DNA of 64,000 bases. Origin: Echinococcus granulosus. Taxonomy: Eukaryota > Platyhelminthes > Cestoda > Cyclophyllidea > Taeniidae. The stretch is from contig NW_020170382.1 in NCBI RefSeq assembly GCF_000524195.1, positions 3,159,446-3,223,445 on the forward strand, in the 5' to 3' direction. A program made the translations under genes and the position numbers. The notes under the pieces are model-generated. The model searched no databases. It saw only the letters and a program-made list of their open reading frames with translations, and was not told the DNA's origin. This document shows, one piece after another, positions 53,743 through 64,000 of the stretch (position 1 is its first letter; each line of letters opens with the position of its first letter).

Positions 53743-55314
53743 TCAGTATTCCTCCTCCTCTTCACCCTCGCCCTCCACGCTGTCTTGTCCTACCTCCTCA
53801 TAGTCTTTCTCCAGGGCTGCCAGATCTTCACGAGCCTCAGAAAACTCGCCCTCCTCCATGCCTTCACCGACATACCAGTGAACGAAGCAACGTTTGGCGT
53901 ACATCAGATCAAATTTGTGGTCCAGACGGGCCCAGGCCTCCGCAATCGCTGTTGTGTTGGAGATCATACATAGTGCCCGTTGAACCTTCGCAAGATCACC
54001 GCCTGGAACCACAGTAGGTGGTTGGTAGTTGATGCCAACCTTAAAGCCGGTTGGACACCAGTCGACGAACTGGATGGTCCTCTTGGTCTTTACGGTGGAG
54101 ATGGAAGCATTGACTTCCTTGGGAGCAACATCTCCGCGATAGAGCATACAACAAGCCATGTACTTTCCGTGGCGTGGATCACATTTAACCATCTGATTGG
54201 CTGGTTCGAAGCAGGCATTAGTAAGTTCTGGAACCGTGAGTTGTTCATGGTAGGCCTTTTCAGCTGATACAGTAGGTGCATAAGTAACTAGAGGAAAATG
54301 AATTCTTGGATAAGGCACCAGGTTTGTTTGAAACTCTGTGACATCCACATTCAGGGCTCCATCGAAACGCAGCGATGATGTTAGTGAGCTGCACACCTGA
54401 GCAATAATGCGATTCAGATTGGTGTAAGTCGGACGTTCAATGTCGAGATTGCGTCTAGAAAGGGTGATGTCAGTTAAGAGATACATGTAAAGTATATTTC
54501 ATAAATGCGGACACGAAAATCTACCGGCATATGTCATAGCAAGCCTCATTGTCAAACGTGAAGCAGCAGTCTGAATGCTCGATGGTTGAATGTGTGCAAA
54601 GAATGGCGTTGTAAGGTTCAACCACAGCCGTGGAGATCTGAGGTGCAGGGTAGATGGAGTATTCCAGCTTCGATTTTTTTCCGTAATCTACACTGAGCCG
54701 TTCCATAAGCAGGGAAGTGAATCCAGATCCTGAACCACCTCCGTACGAATGGAATATGAGGAAACCTTGGAGACCAGTGCATTGGTCTGCAACTTTGCGA
54801 GTTCTGTCGAGAACTAGATCCACCATTTCCTTCCCTACTGTGTAGTGCCCACGAGCGTAGTTGTTAGCTGCGTCCTCTTTCCCGGTAATAAGTTGATCGG
54901 GATGAAATAACTGACGATAAGTCCCGGTTCGCACCTCATCTATACATTTCAAAAGAAGGGGTTAGTAAGACAAAGGTATGGGCGGTGGATAAAGATGTAT
55001 TCCGCGTATACATACCGATAACAGTGGGTTCTAGGTCGACAAAAATTGCTCGAGGAACGTGTTTTCCAGCACCAGTTTCACTAAAGAATGTCGAGTAAGA
55101 GTCATCTCCACCTCCAATTGTCTTGTCGCTAGGCATTTGACCATCAGGCTGGATTCCATGCTCTAGGCAGTAGAGCTCCCAACAGGCGTTTCCAATCTGA
55201 CAACCACCCTGGCCAATGTGGATACTGATACATTCACGCTAAAAAAAGAAAGTTTAAATGTACGCAGTATTTTAAGCAACCACTTGCAGGAGCACTTTGC
55301 GAAAAACTCACCAT
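53743..55314 (-). CDS. Alpha-tubulin
   Basis: Exons 55314-55312, 55238-55016, 54939-54525 and 54454-53743 encode 450 residues. The first exon carries only the ATG; an intron straight after the start codon is usual in animal alpha-tubulin genes. The second starts [20 protein letters not shown]. Lys40 ([10 protein letters not shown]), the luminal acetylation site, is present. Glu254 ([15 protein letters not shown]), needed for GTP hydrolysis in the beta subunit pocket, is present. The tail ends [11 protein letters not shown], with a C-terminal Tyr that can be removed and re-added and a Glu run suited to glutamylation. The nucleotide loop is GGGSGSG rather than GGGTGSG. Other changes ([34 protein letters not shown]) suggest a moderately divergent isotype. 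It forms the obligate heterodimer with beta-tubulin. Confidence 0.95.
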
Positions 55315-55987
55315 TTTGAAAGATAGCAGTTGCAGTTGACGCAGCCGAGACTGTTCCGAAAGTGTCGAGTTGTCGACTTTGCGAGTGGCGGATCGATAAT
55401 TTGAAAATCCTCATTACGTCTACGACGCGGAGATATCGACTGCAAACAGCTGATTTCCGCGGTCACTGGTCCATCTTGTTGGGCGAAAAGTAAAACCCAC
55501 CGAAAGCCACACTCCGGCTACTGGGGCAAAAGCTGTACACCTTCCTTCCAGCCCACATGCCAATTTAGTAAGGTAGCGACTGCTGTTTTGAAGCGTTCCT
55601 TCCTTTAGGGTAGTGGGACGCTCGCTAGCCCCCTCCCCAATTTGGTCCCTCAATTTGAACCAAAAAAGTAATGACGCTTTAAGTACCGCGGCTCCAAGTA
55701 AGAAGCATGCTAGTTTTGAAAACACCCTCTGTGCTAGTTTACGGTGGCACTATCGAAGCTTTCTAAGAGAAGCCGATTTGGATAGCGAGAAATAAATAAA
55801 ATTAAATATTCCCCCCTAACGACAAGAATGTTAAATACTCCTTTATTCTACAAAGGAACCGACTTAACTTTCCCAAGCAGCCACTGTTCACGGAAAGAAG
55901 TATCATATTTTGTTGGAAAAAATATACAACGCACTGGATTGTCACGGGTATGGACAAAATAAATAAACTAGAGGGGCCTACATAATC

Positions 55988-57587
55988 TTAACGGGAAAGC
56001 CAGCAAATTGCGTAGACCAAGACACAAGCAGAGGTTACACATAAAAGCTTCGTTTTAAAGCTCATCTCTTCTGTGTTGACAACTGATATTCCAGTTGGAG
56101 ATGACGATCCCACGGGCTGAAGTCCTTCACTATCCTTTTCCAACTAAATTCAAAATACCGAATAAATAGCGATTGCAATATTTTCCATTCCTTTAAAATA
56201 AGTAGACATACGCGTTTCTGGAGTGTTGCAAAAAGCAAGTTCAGTTTCGACGCGATCTCCATCTAAGAAGCCGAAACAAGTGAGCGCATTAAGAAAGCGA
56301 ATTAAGAAATATATTAAAGCACAACAAGAGCAAAAGGCTAACCTGAGAAGAATACACCTCTTGAACTTTTTCTACACTGTCGTGAAAATCACCCTGAAAA
56401 TTGGGAGAGAGTAGATAATGACTAGAGGTGCAAAAACCAGCCCCCAAAACTACATACCTCGTATTACTTTTCAGATTAATTGGGAAAAAAAACGAATAAG
56501 AGGAAACGAGAGGACCCTCCGTTCATGTAAAATAGGTAGACATACCTGTTTCTGAAGTGCTGAACAGAGCAAATTTAGCTTCGACGCAACTTCCATCTAC
56601 GAAACCAAAAAAAGAAAATTAAGAAAATACATTGGAAAGAAGCGGATTAAAGTGCAGCGAAAACGGGAAACTCACCTGGGAGGTATAAACTTCTCCGACT
56701 TTTTCCACACTGTCGCGCAAGTCAGTCTAAAAAATGGCAGCAGAGCAGATAATAATGAGAGAGGTACCAACAAACTCCGAAAAATTAGAAATTTTTTTAG
56801 CTTAGAAATACGGGAGACCTACAGATTGTGCTGTGTGGAATCGAAGCCATGTTGCGAATGCAGAAAAGAATCCTACGATTACTGAACCAAGGAGTGCCCA
56901 TTGACGCATTCGCATATCATAGTTCCGTTCTTCTACATGCATATAACGCAAAAGACTCGTAAACTTTTCGTACGTAGCGCGTTCAACAAGATCAGCCTCA
57001 TGATGCTGCGATGCCAGCTGGGCCTCTTCCCGAGCTAACTGGATTTAAGAAATGGATTCTTCCCTTTAGAAATAGGCCATTCTAGCAAGCAATAAAAAGG
57101 GAAAGTGGATGCAACACCCACTTCGTGCTCCTTGGTGATCAAGGAAAGGAAGGAGTCATCAGCACGTGAAACGACATCCAACTGCTTATTTACTTCATTG
57201 CGTTTCTTTTGCACGTCAAACAAAGCCTGCTGGAGCGTTCGCCTCTGCAGCTGTGAAGCCACGAAATCTTGTTCGGCCTAGAATACGTGAACGCTTAACC
57301 TTGTGAACCTGTAAGAGCTCAACACCGGCTTTTCTGACAGCATCTCTGCCAGATACTTTGTCGTATAATAAAGAAAATTTGTCCACGGATGTATCTATCT
57401 TGGAGTGAATACAGCTACCCAATTTTTCGTAGGATGATTTTATTATGTCAAAGTGACGGTTACTATCTAAAACTGATTTGAGCGAAGACATTCTAGAGGA
57501 ATCCAATAGTTTTGCGTTTGCATTGTTAGAAAACTTTGTAATGGATTCAACAGCCTTGGAAATAAAGCTACGGCAGTATCTTGACAT
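55988..57587 (-). CDS. CCDC51: CCDC51-like mitochondrial coiled-coil membrane protein (MITOK family) with duplicated exon pair
   Basis: Exons 57587-57309, 57277-57122, 57038-56823, 56726-56676, 56596-56546, 56393-56343, 56262-56212 and 56143-55988, all phase 0, encode 336 residues if all are used. The match to human CCDC51 covers YDKVSGRDAVRKA, a coiled coil (QQALFDVQKKRNEVNKQLD then VVSRADDSFLSLITKEHE), a membrane segment (WALLGSVIVGFFSAFATWL) and a C-terminal membrane segment (LLCVTSACVLVYAICWL). CCDC51/MITOK is an inner mitochondrial membrane protein reported as the pore of the mitochondrial ATP-sensitive potassium channel. The N-terminus is Arg/Ser/Lys-rich with few acids, fitting import into mitochondria. 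ATG 57587 is used because the frame further upstream has no ATG. Four 51-bp exons form two copies of an exon pair (described separately). Intron 1 is only 31 bp. Confidence 0.85.
56200..56745 (-). repeat. Tandem duplication of a two-exon unit in CCDC51 (period about 333 bp)
   Basis: Exon 4 (56726-56676, TDLRDSVEKVGEVYTSQ) pairs with exon 6 (56393-56343, GDFHDSVEKVQEVYSSQ). Exon 5 (56596-56546, MEVASKLNLLCSALQKQ) pairs with exon 7 (56262-56212, MEIASKLNLLFATLQKR). All four are 51 bp and phase 0-0. The intron sequence between members of each pair and the flank GTAGACATAC are also alignable, so this is a DNA-level duplication, not convergence. Confidence 0.85.
57278..57308 (-). other. 31-bp intron 1 of CCDC51
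   Basis: GTTCACAAGG...ATTCTAG. Its length is not a multiple of three, and removal connects ELLQ to AEQDFVASQL in the frame that matches CCDC51. It is the shortest intron seen here. Confidence 0.7.
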
Positions 57588-58485
57588 CAAAAGTAAGACA
57601 TTCACCGAGACGCGCGCTTTGGGCAACAGTCGGTATAAAGACAGAAAACGTGCAACTTCTAGTAAACTTCAACTAACATTTAGGATCTTGAATACTTACT
57701 ATAGTTTTAAGAAATGCCTAAAATGTTTTGCAACTCCCGCATGATTGTGGAAAATAAGTCTGGGTATCCGAACTCACTATCGTGGAAATTACTAGCACTT
57801 CCAGACCATAGAAAGGTTCTCATTTGTATATAAACCGCATCCCTTTTGCTATTACTTTTCAAAAAATCTATTTTTACTTGTTTTATATGGTTGGTGTGGA
57901 ACCGGTGTGCTTATACGTAATTTCGATTTATTCACTTGACCATCTGCGCCACTTAAGTATCTAATGCATTCCTTCTCCATAAAAATTCTATTTTCCAAAA
58001 TAAACGAGTAACATGTGTCACTTTAGAGCACGTAAGAAGAGCGCCTTTAAGCATATTGCGCCCTTTGAGGTAACTTTCTTTAACGAAAGGGTGCTCCCGG
58101 TTCTTCAGAATCACGGGAACCTTTCGCCTTGCGTTTCTCCATATGTTGAGTCAATTTCTTTGGTGCGCTCAAGCGAAATGCCGTTTCGTCATGCACATAA
58201 ACCACCCTAAATCTAATTTGGAGGAAAATTTCTTTGTGTCTGTAACAAGATTTATCACCCTAAATAGCAATGTTGTACGGTTCACTTTACTCCAAAATGT
58301 GCCACGACGCATGATTGTCTCCGTAAATTCGTGAATTTATATTTCTTTTGCATGTTTGTTCTTGTAAGTGGTTCTTTCTAGGTTTAAAGAAGTACATGTC
58401 ATTTTGACCCTGAACATACTTTATACTTCCTGCGGCCAGAACGCCTCTGCCGCATTTCTCAAATTCCTCGTTTTTTTATACAAGC
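57588..58485. other. Shared upstream region of CCDC51 and the ferredoxin gene
   Basis: About 0.9 kb between divergently transcribed genes whose products are both predicted to be mitochondrial. No open frame is convincing. A bidirectional promoter is an inference from spacing. Confidence 0.4.
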
Positions 58486-59327
58486 ATGTTGTTTCGTCCG
58501 CTGCAGCGCGTCTCGCGCCTTTTTGCAGCACACTTTATGCGTTCAAACTACTTTCAAAAGCACGCAGCATCACAATATTCAACTGATTCTTCAAATGTGT
58601 ATGTCTTCCTTTTGAAGTCATTGTGGTGCTAGAGTACAGCTGACATTTGAGTGGCTTTGCAATGGTGTTCGAAAAACAGTTCCTGCAAACGTTGGTGATA
58701 CTCTTCTCGAAGTCATTTTAGACAACGAACTTGATATCGACGGGTTTGGTAATCTTTCGTTTTTTCATCTACGTTGTTAAGGTGCCTGTGGGGGTGAGCT
58801 TGCTTGTTCAACCTGTCACCTAATTTTGAGTGATGACATCTATAATAAGCTCCCAAATCCACCCTCTGAAGAAGAAACAGATTTGTTGGACTTAGCTCCA
58901 GTTATAACGGATACGTAAGTCTGATTAAAACTACTCTCACCAGTCATTTGTGTAATTCTTGACTTACAACTTTTGCTTTTTGATGCTTTATCGACCAGTT
59001 GTTTTAGAATGAATTGTGTATTGTGATACATCCTTTGTTACGGTATAATTAGTGTTTTTACTACGTCTTTTACAAACGGTTTTTAGGGGAAACTTTATCA
59101 AACCTCTTTCTTGAAAGCATCTGCTTAAGTCTTCTGTTCTGTTTTTGCTTTTAAAACATTTGAGAAGTCTTTTATGATTATTGACTCTACTCGCCTTGTT
59201 ATATGGGGTCGTTTGTATTATTTTCAACCAAAAAAACCTATTTTTTGGCAGTTCTCGACTTGGTTGCCAAGTTATAGTCTCTGATGAAATGGATGGCGCT
59301 GTGATAAAAATCCCTGAATTCTTGTAG
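58486..59327 (+). CDS. Adrenodoxin-type [2Fe-2S] ferredoxin, mitochondrial (FDX1-like)
   Basis: Exons 58486-58598, 58633-58748, 58782-58914 and 59252-59327 encode 145 residues. The first 38 residues are Arg/Ser/Ala-rich without early acids ([20 protein letters not shown]), as expected for a mitochondrial targeting peptide. The mature part starts [20 protein letters not shown]. The cluster ligands are in [13 protein letters not shown] (C-x5-C-x2-C) and the fourth in [18 protein letters not shown] and DDIYNKL are closer to FDX1 (adrenodoxin) than to FDX2. The protein would carry electrons from ferredoxin reductase to P450 or Fe-S/heme assembly enzymes in the matrix. It ends IKIPEFL, lacking the longer tail of vertebrate adrenodoxin. 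Introns 1 and 2 are 34 and 33 bp, and intron 3 is 337 bp. Confidence 0.9.
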
Positions 59328-62300
59328 GATGCTCTTCCCTAAACAACGTGAGTCATTTTGTTTACTTATGCTTAATTAGTAACATTTCGTTCGACTTGAA
59401 TCTAGCCAACTTTTTCATCCTGAACCTCTATACTCCGTAGTCTCCACACGTTTGCTCCAATTATAAATGAATAAATAGGTCCCAATCTTCCGCAAAACAA
59501 TTCGACTTAAATGTTGTTATAAAGATTGCAACTAATTGGTCAACTCTTGTGCGACCGTGAAGTATTCTGTGAAATCGGTTCCCTCAATTCACGTAGTCGA
59601 TTGTGTAGATATGATTGCTGGGACCTCCTAGACTGCATTATTTTCCTTTCAAACAACAGCAACAACAAATGGTGCAGTTAGATGGGTATGAGGAGTTTTA
59701 GCAGCCAAAGTGATAAGTGAGGTGATAGGGTAGCGACTAGTCGTGTTGCGTTCATTGTGGCCATTGACGTGGCCGGCCTTTTGGTTTGCAACTGACCCCG
59801 AACCTGGGCGAACGATCTTTTTCGCAGGCGGAGTTTATCCCTTTGAACCTTCTCTTTCACCCATTTACTCAAGTAAAGGTAGAGAATACCCACTATTACA
59901 CTACACTTGGAATCAGGTTTCGAAAACCCTGTCATACTTTATAAACTGTTACTTTGTACTTGTAAAAATTTATTGTTTATTAGCTGGTTTGACTTATTCT
60001 TCCGCGTCTAAATGACCCGGTAGTTAATGAAGCTTGCAACAAATCCACTAGTCTGTATTTTCCCCCTTCTGTCATTGTAATATTAGTGCCAACCGTGCCG
60101 TCTATTGTGTTTTTAAACTATGGTTATGAGTTAAAACTGTTTTTTCCATCCCGTCCATGCATTAGAAGGCCAGTTTCGTAAGTAATTGATTTGATAGCTT
60201 TTATTTTCATCTGTTTCCCTAGTGGCGAATGACATCAACTAGCCTCTTTGCAGTTGTTCATACACCCTCGTGAGATGCTTTTAAACTTTAATTTCTAAAT
60301 TTTCGGTTCCCTAATGAAGAAACCAAGTTATAATTAACAATTGTTAATGCTGCCACGTAAGGTTTTCGCAAAGATAACGAGTTTTAGTCTTATGTACTAT
60401 GCTGTGCTTGTTTTCATGTCATCATTATCCACTAGTTCGACCCAATTTCAGTTTTAAGAACCGAGACGGACGCCAGGAATGAATTTCTTTCTTTAAAGTA
60501 GTTTGAAGCTTTCAAGATTTGCAGTGCACACTATGAGTATCCTTTGAGGTAACAATTTGTCCATCTCATAGTACTTTGTATTTTCTAAAGTTACATCTAA
60601 CCCCTCTTTTGATGATTTCTTGCCCTTTTGAATCCTTTTTTATCCCATTCCAGTTAGCGTTTCATCCCAAGAATTTTCACACCTTGTGACATTTAAACAC
60701 CAATTCACTGAAAATGTATTGTTTTCACGGTCTTGCTTAATCTTTCAACTCTGAAGTTTCTTGGAACTGGTTTGTGCTGCACTAATTTTTCTGCTTTTGC
60801 TCAATATTTTCTTGTACTGTCCAGCTTGCTCTTCCTTTTTGAAATCGAAAACGAGTTTTCATGTTCAATATCGGTATTAATGCTTTTAAGTTGCATTCTC
60901 TTAAAAAAAGATGTGTCTCCAATGTGTTTGTCTTTTGAGCTTTTTTTTACCAAATGCCCCAAATGCATGCCTTCAGCCGCGGTAACTGCTGCTACTTTTT
61001 CCACACAGTTTCCCGCCGCTGCATCCATGCACTCATCCCGACAGCGTTTAGCTAGTATTCAGATGGCAGATTCCGCATGGAAAGGTTTATAACCTTGCTT
61101 AACTCTTCGTAGAACATCGAGAGTGAGCTAACTTCCAAAGCAGCAAGTGTTCGCGGTTATAATCTTTGCCGTTCTCACAGAAAGATCCGCCTCTTGTGCC
61201 ATTTCACCATAGGATGGATTTCGCACCGATCAGGCGTCCAGAATAAGGCAGGAGATCTAGGTGTTGACGCTATGTTTCCGATAACTACTGCCTCAGAATA
61301 GAAACGGAATTGCCACATCCTCAATCTCCCCTAACGTACAGATGTACAGCCGGCTGTCTTTGAGGCGTTAACACCGCTGCTGAGTGGACGAGCTCCCATC
61401 ACCATGCAAACTGTGGTGGAAGGCCTCTGTAGGAATAGATATCCGCGAATTTTGGTTCGATGTCTTCGTTAATGAGAAACTCCACTGGTCACCATACGTT
61501 GTTTCATGTATGCGACTACTACTACTGTTCCCTGACTCCTTGATTAATGACAACTGGACTAGTCTACGACATATGCGTTGGCTATATTTAGCGCCTATTA
61601 CTGTTTGTAGTGTCACTAAGACGGTGTCTTTATTGCGTGTAAAATTGGGGGTCCCGACTTGACTTGAACGTGTCTTGATTGGTTCTGCCGTGTTTCGATG
61701 TTTCCTTTTTTATTTACATATAACATGTTGGAGGTAAGTGTGTGGGTAGTCTCTTCACGGTTTCTCCACATAAATAAGTGTCGGATTGCTGTGGCACTTG
61801 ATAGGTGTCAAGTGGGGTAATAATCGGATGTTATCACACCGCTCGATATATACTGATAGTCAACACAAAAACGGTCACCAACAGGGAGCCACTGGTGAAG
61901 GGAAAATAAGATGTGCGGGATGCGCTGAAGGGTTGTTAGCCATCTCCGCTGCCACAGCAACAGGCTAGGTAGAGGAGCAGCCAATCAGGAAGCATTTCTT
62001 CCATTTCAAGTTGTAGTTTTCCAAATACATTACCCATGTTTTCACGTCCAGCAACTCATGCAGGCACGTACAGATTCCCCCATTAGCACCACTCCCTCCT
62101 AGTCCTTTTATTCCTAAACGGCTTCAGACAGGATCGCGAGGAAGTAACTCACTTTTCGTTGCTACTTTAACTAATAGGAGCGTTTCTGTGACTAATTGTA
62201 AGATTTTTAATTTCTTGGAATCATGACTGTATCTGTCTGAAAAGTTTGGCGAAGTTGGCTTCCAATGACTACGAGTTGAGTTGAATTAATGCAGGGTTTC

Positions 62301-62635
62301 CGTTGCCATTGGAACGAAATGCACTCATGAAGGCAGAGGATAAATAGGATCCTAAAGTAAGGATTTGCTAATTTACGGTAAATCAGAGTGACCGCTTCTT
62401 GCAAGCAAACAGAACACTAAGAAATGCTGGCCTTGAAGTGGGTTGACGGCTTTATTGCAAGCGTAAAAGCTTCTTGGAGTGTCGCCTGTATGCGAGATGT
62501 GCACTTGATGAGCCTGTGCTGTACCACATCACCGGGCTCAAACGGTTTGGTTGTGTAAGATAATACCATATATGTGGTCCGTTACTGGTGTGAGGAAGTT
62601 AATTACTTTCTTAGTCGAATAAATTAAATAGAGCC
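59328..62635. other. Region without a recognisable gene
   Basis: About 3.3 kb. The open frames at 60733-61092 and 61384-61662 (plus) lack domain features and overlap open frames on the other strand. A short CAACAG/CAACAA tract lies near 59655. Nothing else could be supported. Confidence 0.45.
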
Positions 62636-63276
62636 ATGGGATATTTGGACTGTAGTGGTCGATTTGCCTCTGATCCAGATCCCAGTAACGAGCTTATTAA
62701 AGCCTTTTTTCGAAGAGTTTCACTGGAGTGGAACTGGATTCTTTCAAAGGGCCTTTCTATCCATTCCCACTAGTCCGATGATTTTGGACTTATTAGTAGG
62801 CGGCTTTATGAGAGTGATGACTTCATCGTCACGTCGAGTACCCGTGTCAAAAGAGACGAATTTGTCCTCTTGGAACGCGTCTATTCACAATACTCGGCGT
62901 GTGACGGAGAACTACTTTTCTTCGATGTAGTTCGCGTACAAGTTCTGTGGGCGTCTTTACTTCTAGATGGGAGCTGAGCGCTTAGATTGGGCGAATCTGG
63001 TGGCATGTTTAGACGCGACCATTTACTACTTCTCTCATAATGAATCGCTAGACTTTTTGAAATCTAATAAAGTCGTTCTCATCCCGACCTCAAACGCTGT
63101 TTCGTCGTCTGGCGAGGTCGTGGTTATCGTTATTTACCCCTTGTCTCACTCAAAAGCGAGTTCTATCCCGTTATTTTACTTATACATTCCTTCTTTAGCC
63201 CCTCGTAGTGCAATTCCGCTCCGGTGGCATTCAGTTCCGATCCGCCTTCCTATTTTGCCGAATGTACAGCAAATAG
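62636..63276 (+). CDS. Unrecognised four-exon candidate gene
   Basis: Candidate exons 62636-62716, 62774-62926, 62967-63116 and 63199-63276 (with TAG) are all phase 0 and would encode 153 residues. Introns are 57, 40 and 82 bp, in the local size range, with acceptors CCCACTAG, TACTTCTAG and TTCTTTAG. The product is soluble-looking: SGRFASDPDPSNELIKAFFR, then ISRRLYESDDFIVTSS, RVKRDEFVLLERVYSQY, and a third block WANLVACLDATIYYFSHNES ending SNKVVLIP. The third block faintly recalls the N-terminal von Willebrand-like fold of TFIIH p34 (CIDA...SNKLAVIA), but the upstream 78 residues have no counterpart there. I therefore do not assign it. The last exon is the least certain; a splice at 63289 to a later exon is an alternative. 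Confidence 0.4.
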
Positions 63277-63518
63277 CCAAATACAGGTCTTTCTTGCATG
63301 CTCTGTTTTCTTTTTAGTATTTCAACAATTAAGTGTGATGACTACAATTCTCACCATGCAGCAGAAGGGGTCACCTTATCCATGTGGTTGATGTATCACT
63401 AATTTGCAAGCAAATGTCCTTAGTCGGTCTATAAATATGGGCTTCCCTCATAAGAGTTGATAGCAGTTCGACAGTCAGACTTGTTTCTATTTCTAGCCTT
63501 TTTCTTCAGAAAGGTAAG

Positions 63519-63660
63519 ATGACAATTGAGGCGGTATTGAAGTCTTCCAAAAAACACAAAAAGTTGTTGGATTTCAATAAAGGGCCCCAAGCTGCTGAGG
63601 AGGATAGGCAATCCTCCGGACGAAAGCGAAGTGCAAAACTTGCAGAGGCGAATGATTCAC
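63519..63660 (+). CDS. Possible first coding exon of a gene leaving the window
   Basis: ATG 63519 opens 47 codons ending at a consensus donor (TCA-C|GTAAGG). The product is lysine-rich (EAVLKSSKKHKKLLDFNKGP and GRKRSAKLAEAND), which suggests a nuclear protein. A poly-pyrimidine tract and AG (TTTTTCTTCAG) just upstream could be a spliced-leader or intron acceptor. The remaining 340 bases hold no firm second exon. The family is not recognised. Confidence 0.3.
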
Positions 63661-64000
63661 GTAAGGCTTTTTCTGCTTAAATCCGCTTCTTTTGCAAAGT
63701 GACCAGATATCTTGGCGCGATTTGTTGTAGTAGAAAACTTCTACTTTATCGTCCTCTCCCCACGAGGTACCTGTTCGATGCGAGTGTAGCTTTCCTACAG
63801 TGCTTACCTCTGAGGGGGGAGGGGAATAACCTGGCCCTACCAACTTCTCCTATCGTCTCAGTTTTCCCACTTACCCATCCCCCATGTGATCATGTAGTGT
63901 TTTAAAACTACTACCAACAACTTGGAGAAATATGAATCATACTGATAAGAAGGATGAGGTGTGAAAATATTCCCCTCCCTCCACCTTTTCAAAGAAAATT

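Overview
The window is eukaryotic and reads as a flatworm (Platyhelminthes, probably a parasitic tapeworm or fluke). The evidence is split genes with GT..AG introns, many of them only 31-50 bp long and concentrated near gene 5' ends as is known for flatworms, moderately AT-rich intergenic DNA with short dispersed repeats, and animal gene families with divergent sequences. All gene models were assembled by hand, by joining reading frames across splice sites in phase and comparing the products with remembered human family members. No database search was run, so the species is an inference.

Layout, left to right. 1-8942 (minus): a TTLL12-like tubulin-tyrosine-ligase-family gene, 11 coding exons seen, 3' end beyond base 1. 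13762-16259 (plus): myosin regulatory light chain, 3 exons. 17458-19491 (minus): WDR89-like WD-repeat protein, 3 exons. 20874-23122 (plus): DCAF12-like substrate receptor of the DDB1-CUL4 ubiquitin ligase, 5 exons. 23943-25353 (plus): proline-rich/coiled-coil gene resembling PDCD7 (U11/U12 snRNP 59K), 6 exons. 25354-35035: long stretch without a recognisable gene. 35036-39115 and 45340-49800 (plus): two tandem annexin genes of nine exons each with nearly identical exon lengths. 51448-52867 and 53743-55314 (minus): beta-tubulin and alpha-tubulin in head-to-tail order. 55988-57587 (minus): CCDC51-like mitochondrial inner-membrane coiled-coil protein (MITOK family) with a tandemly duplicated exon pair. 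58486-59327 (plus): adrenodoxin-type [2Fe-2S] ferredoxin. 62636-63276 (plus): an unrecognised four-exon candidate gene. 63519 onward (plus): a possible first exon of another gene that leaves the window.

Functional links. TTLL12, alpha-tubulin and beta-tubulin all concern microtubules, but they are about 45 kb apart and nothing shows co-regulation. CCDC51 and the ferredoxin are divergent neighbours and both products are predicted to be mitochondrial. The annexin pair is a clear tandem duplication in which one copy has lost the usual calcium-loop sequence in two of its four repeats.

Most notable: the duplicated 2 x 51-bp exon pair in CCDC51, the annexin pair with a shared 24-nt microexon, a TTLL12 that keeps a glycine motif absent from human TTLL12, a beta-tubulin with a non-acidic C-terminal tail, and at least two dispersed repeat families, one marked by a GTCAC..GTGAC hairpin.
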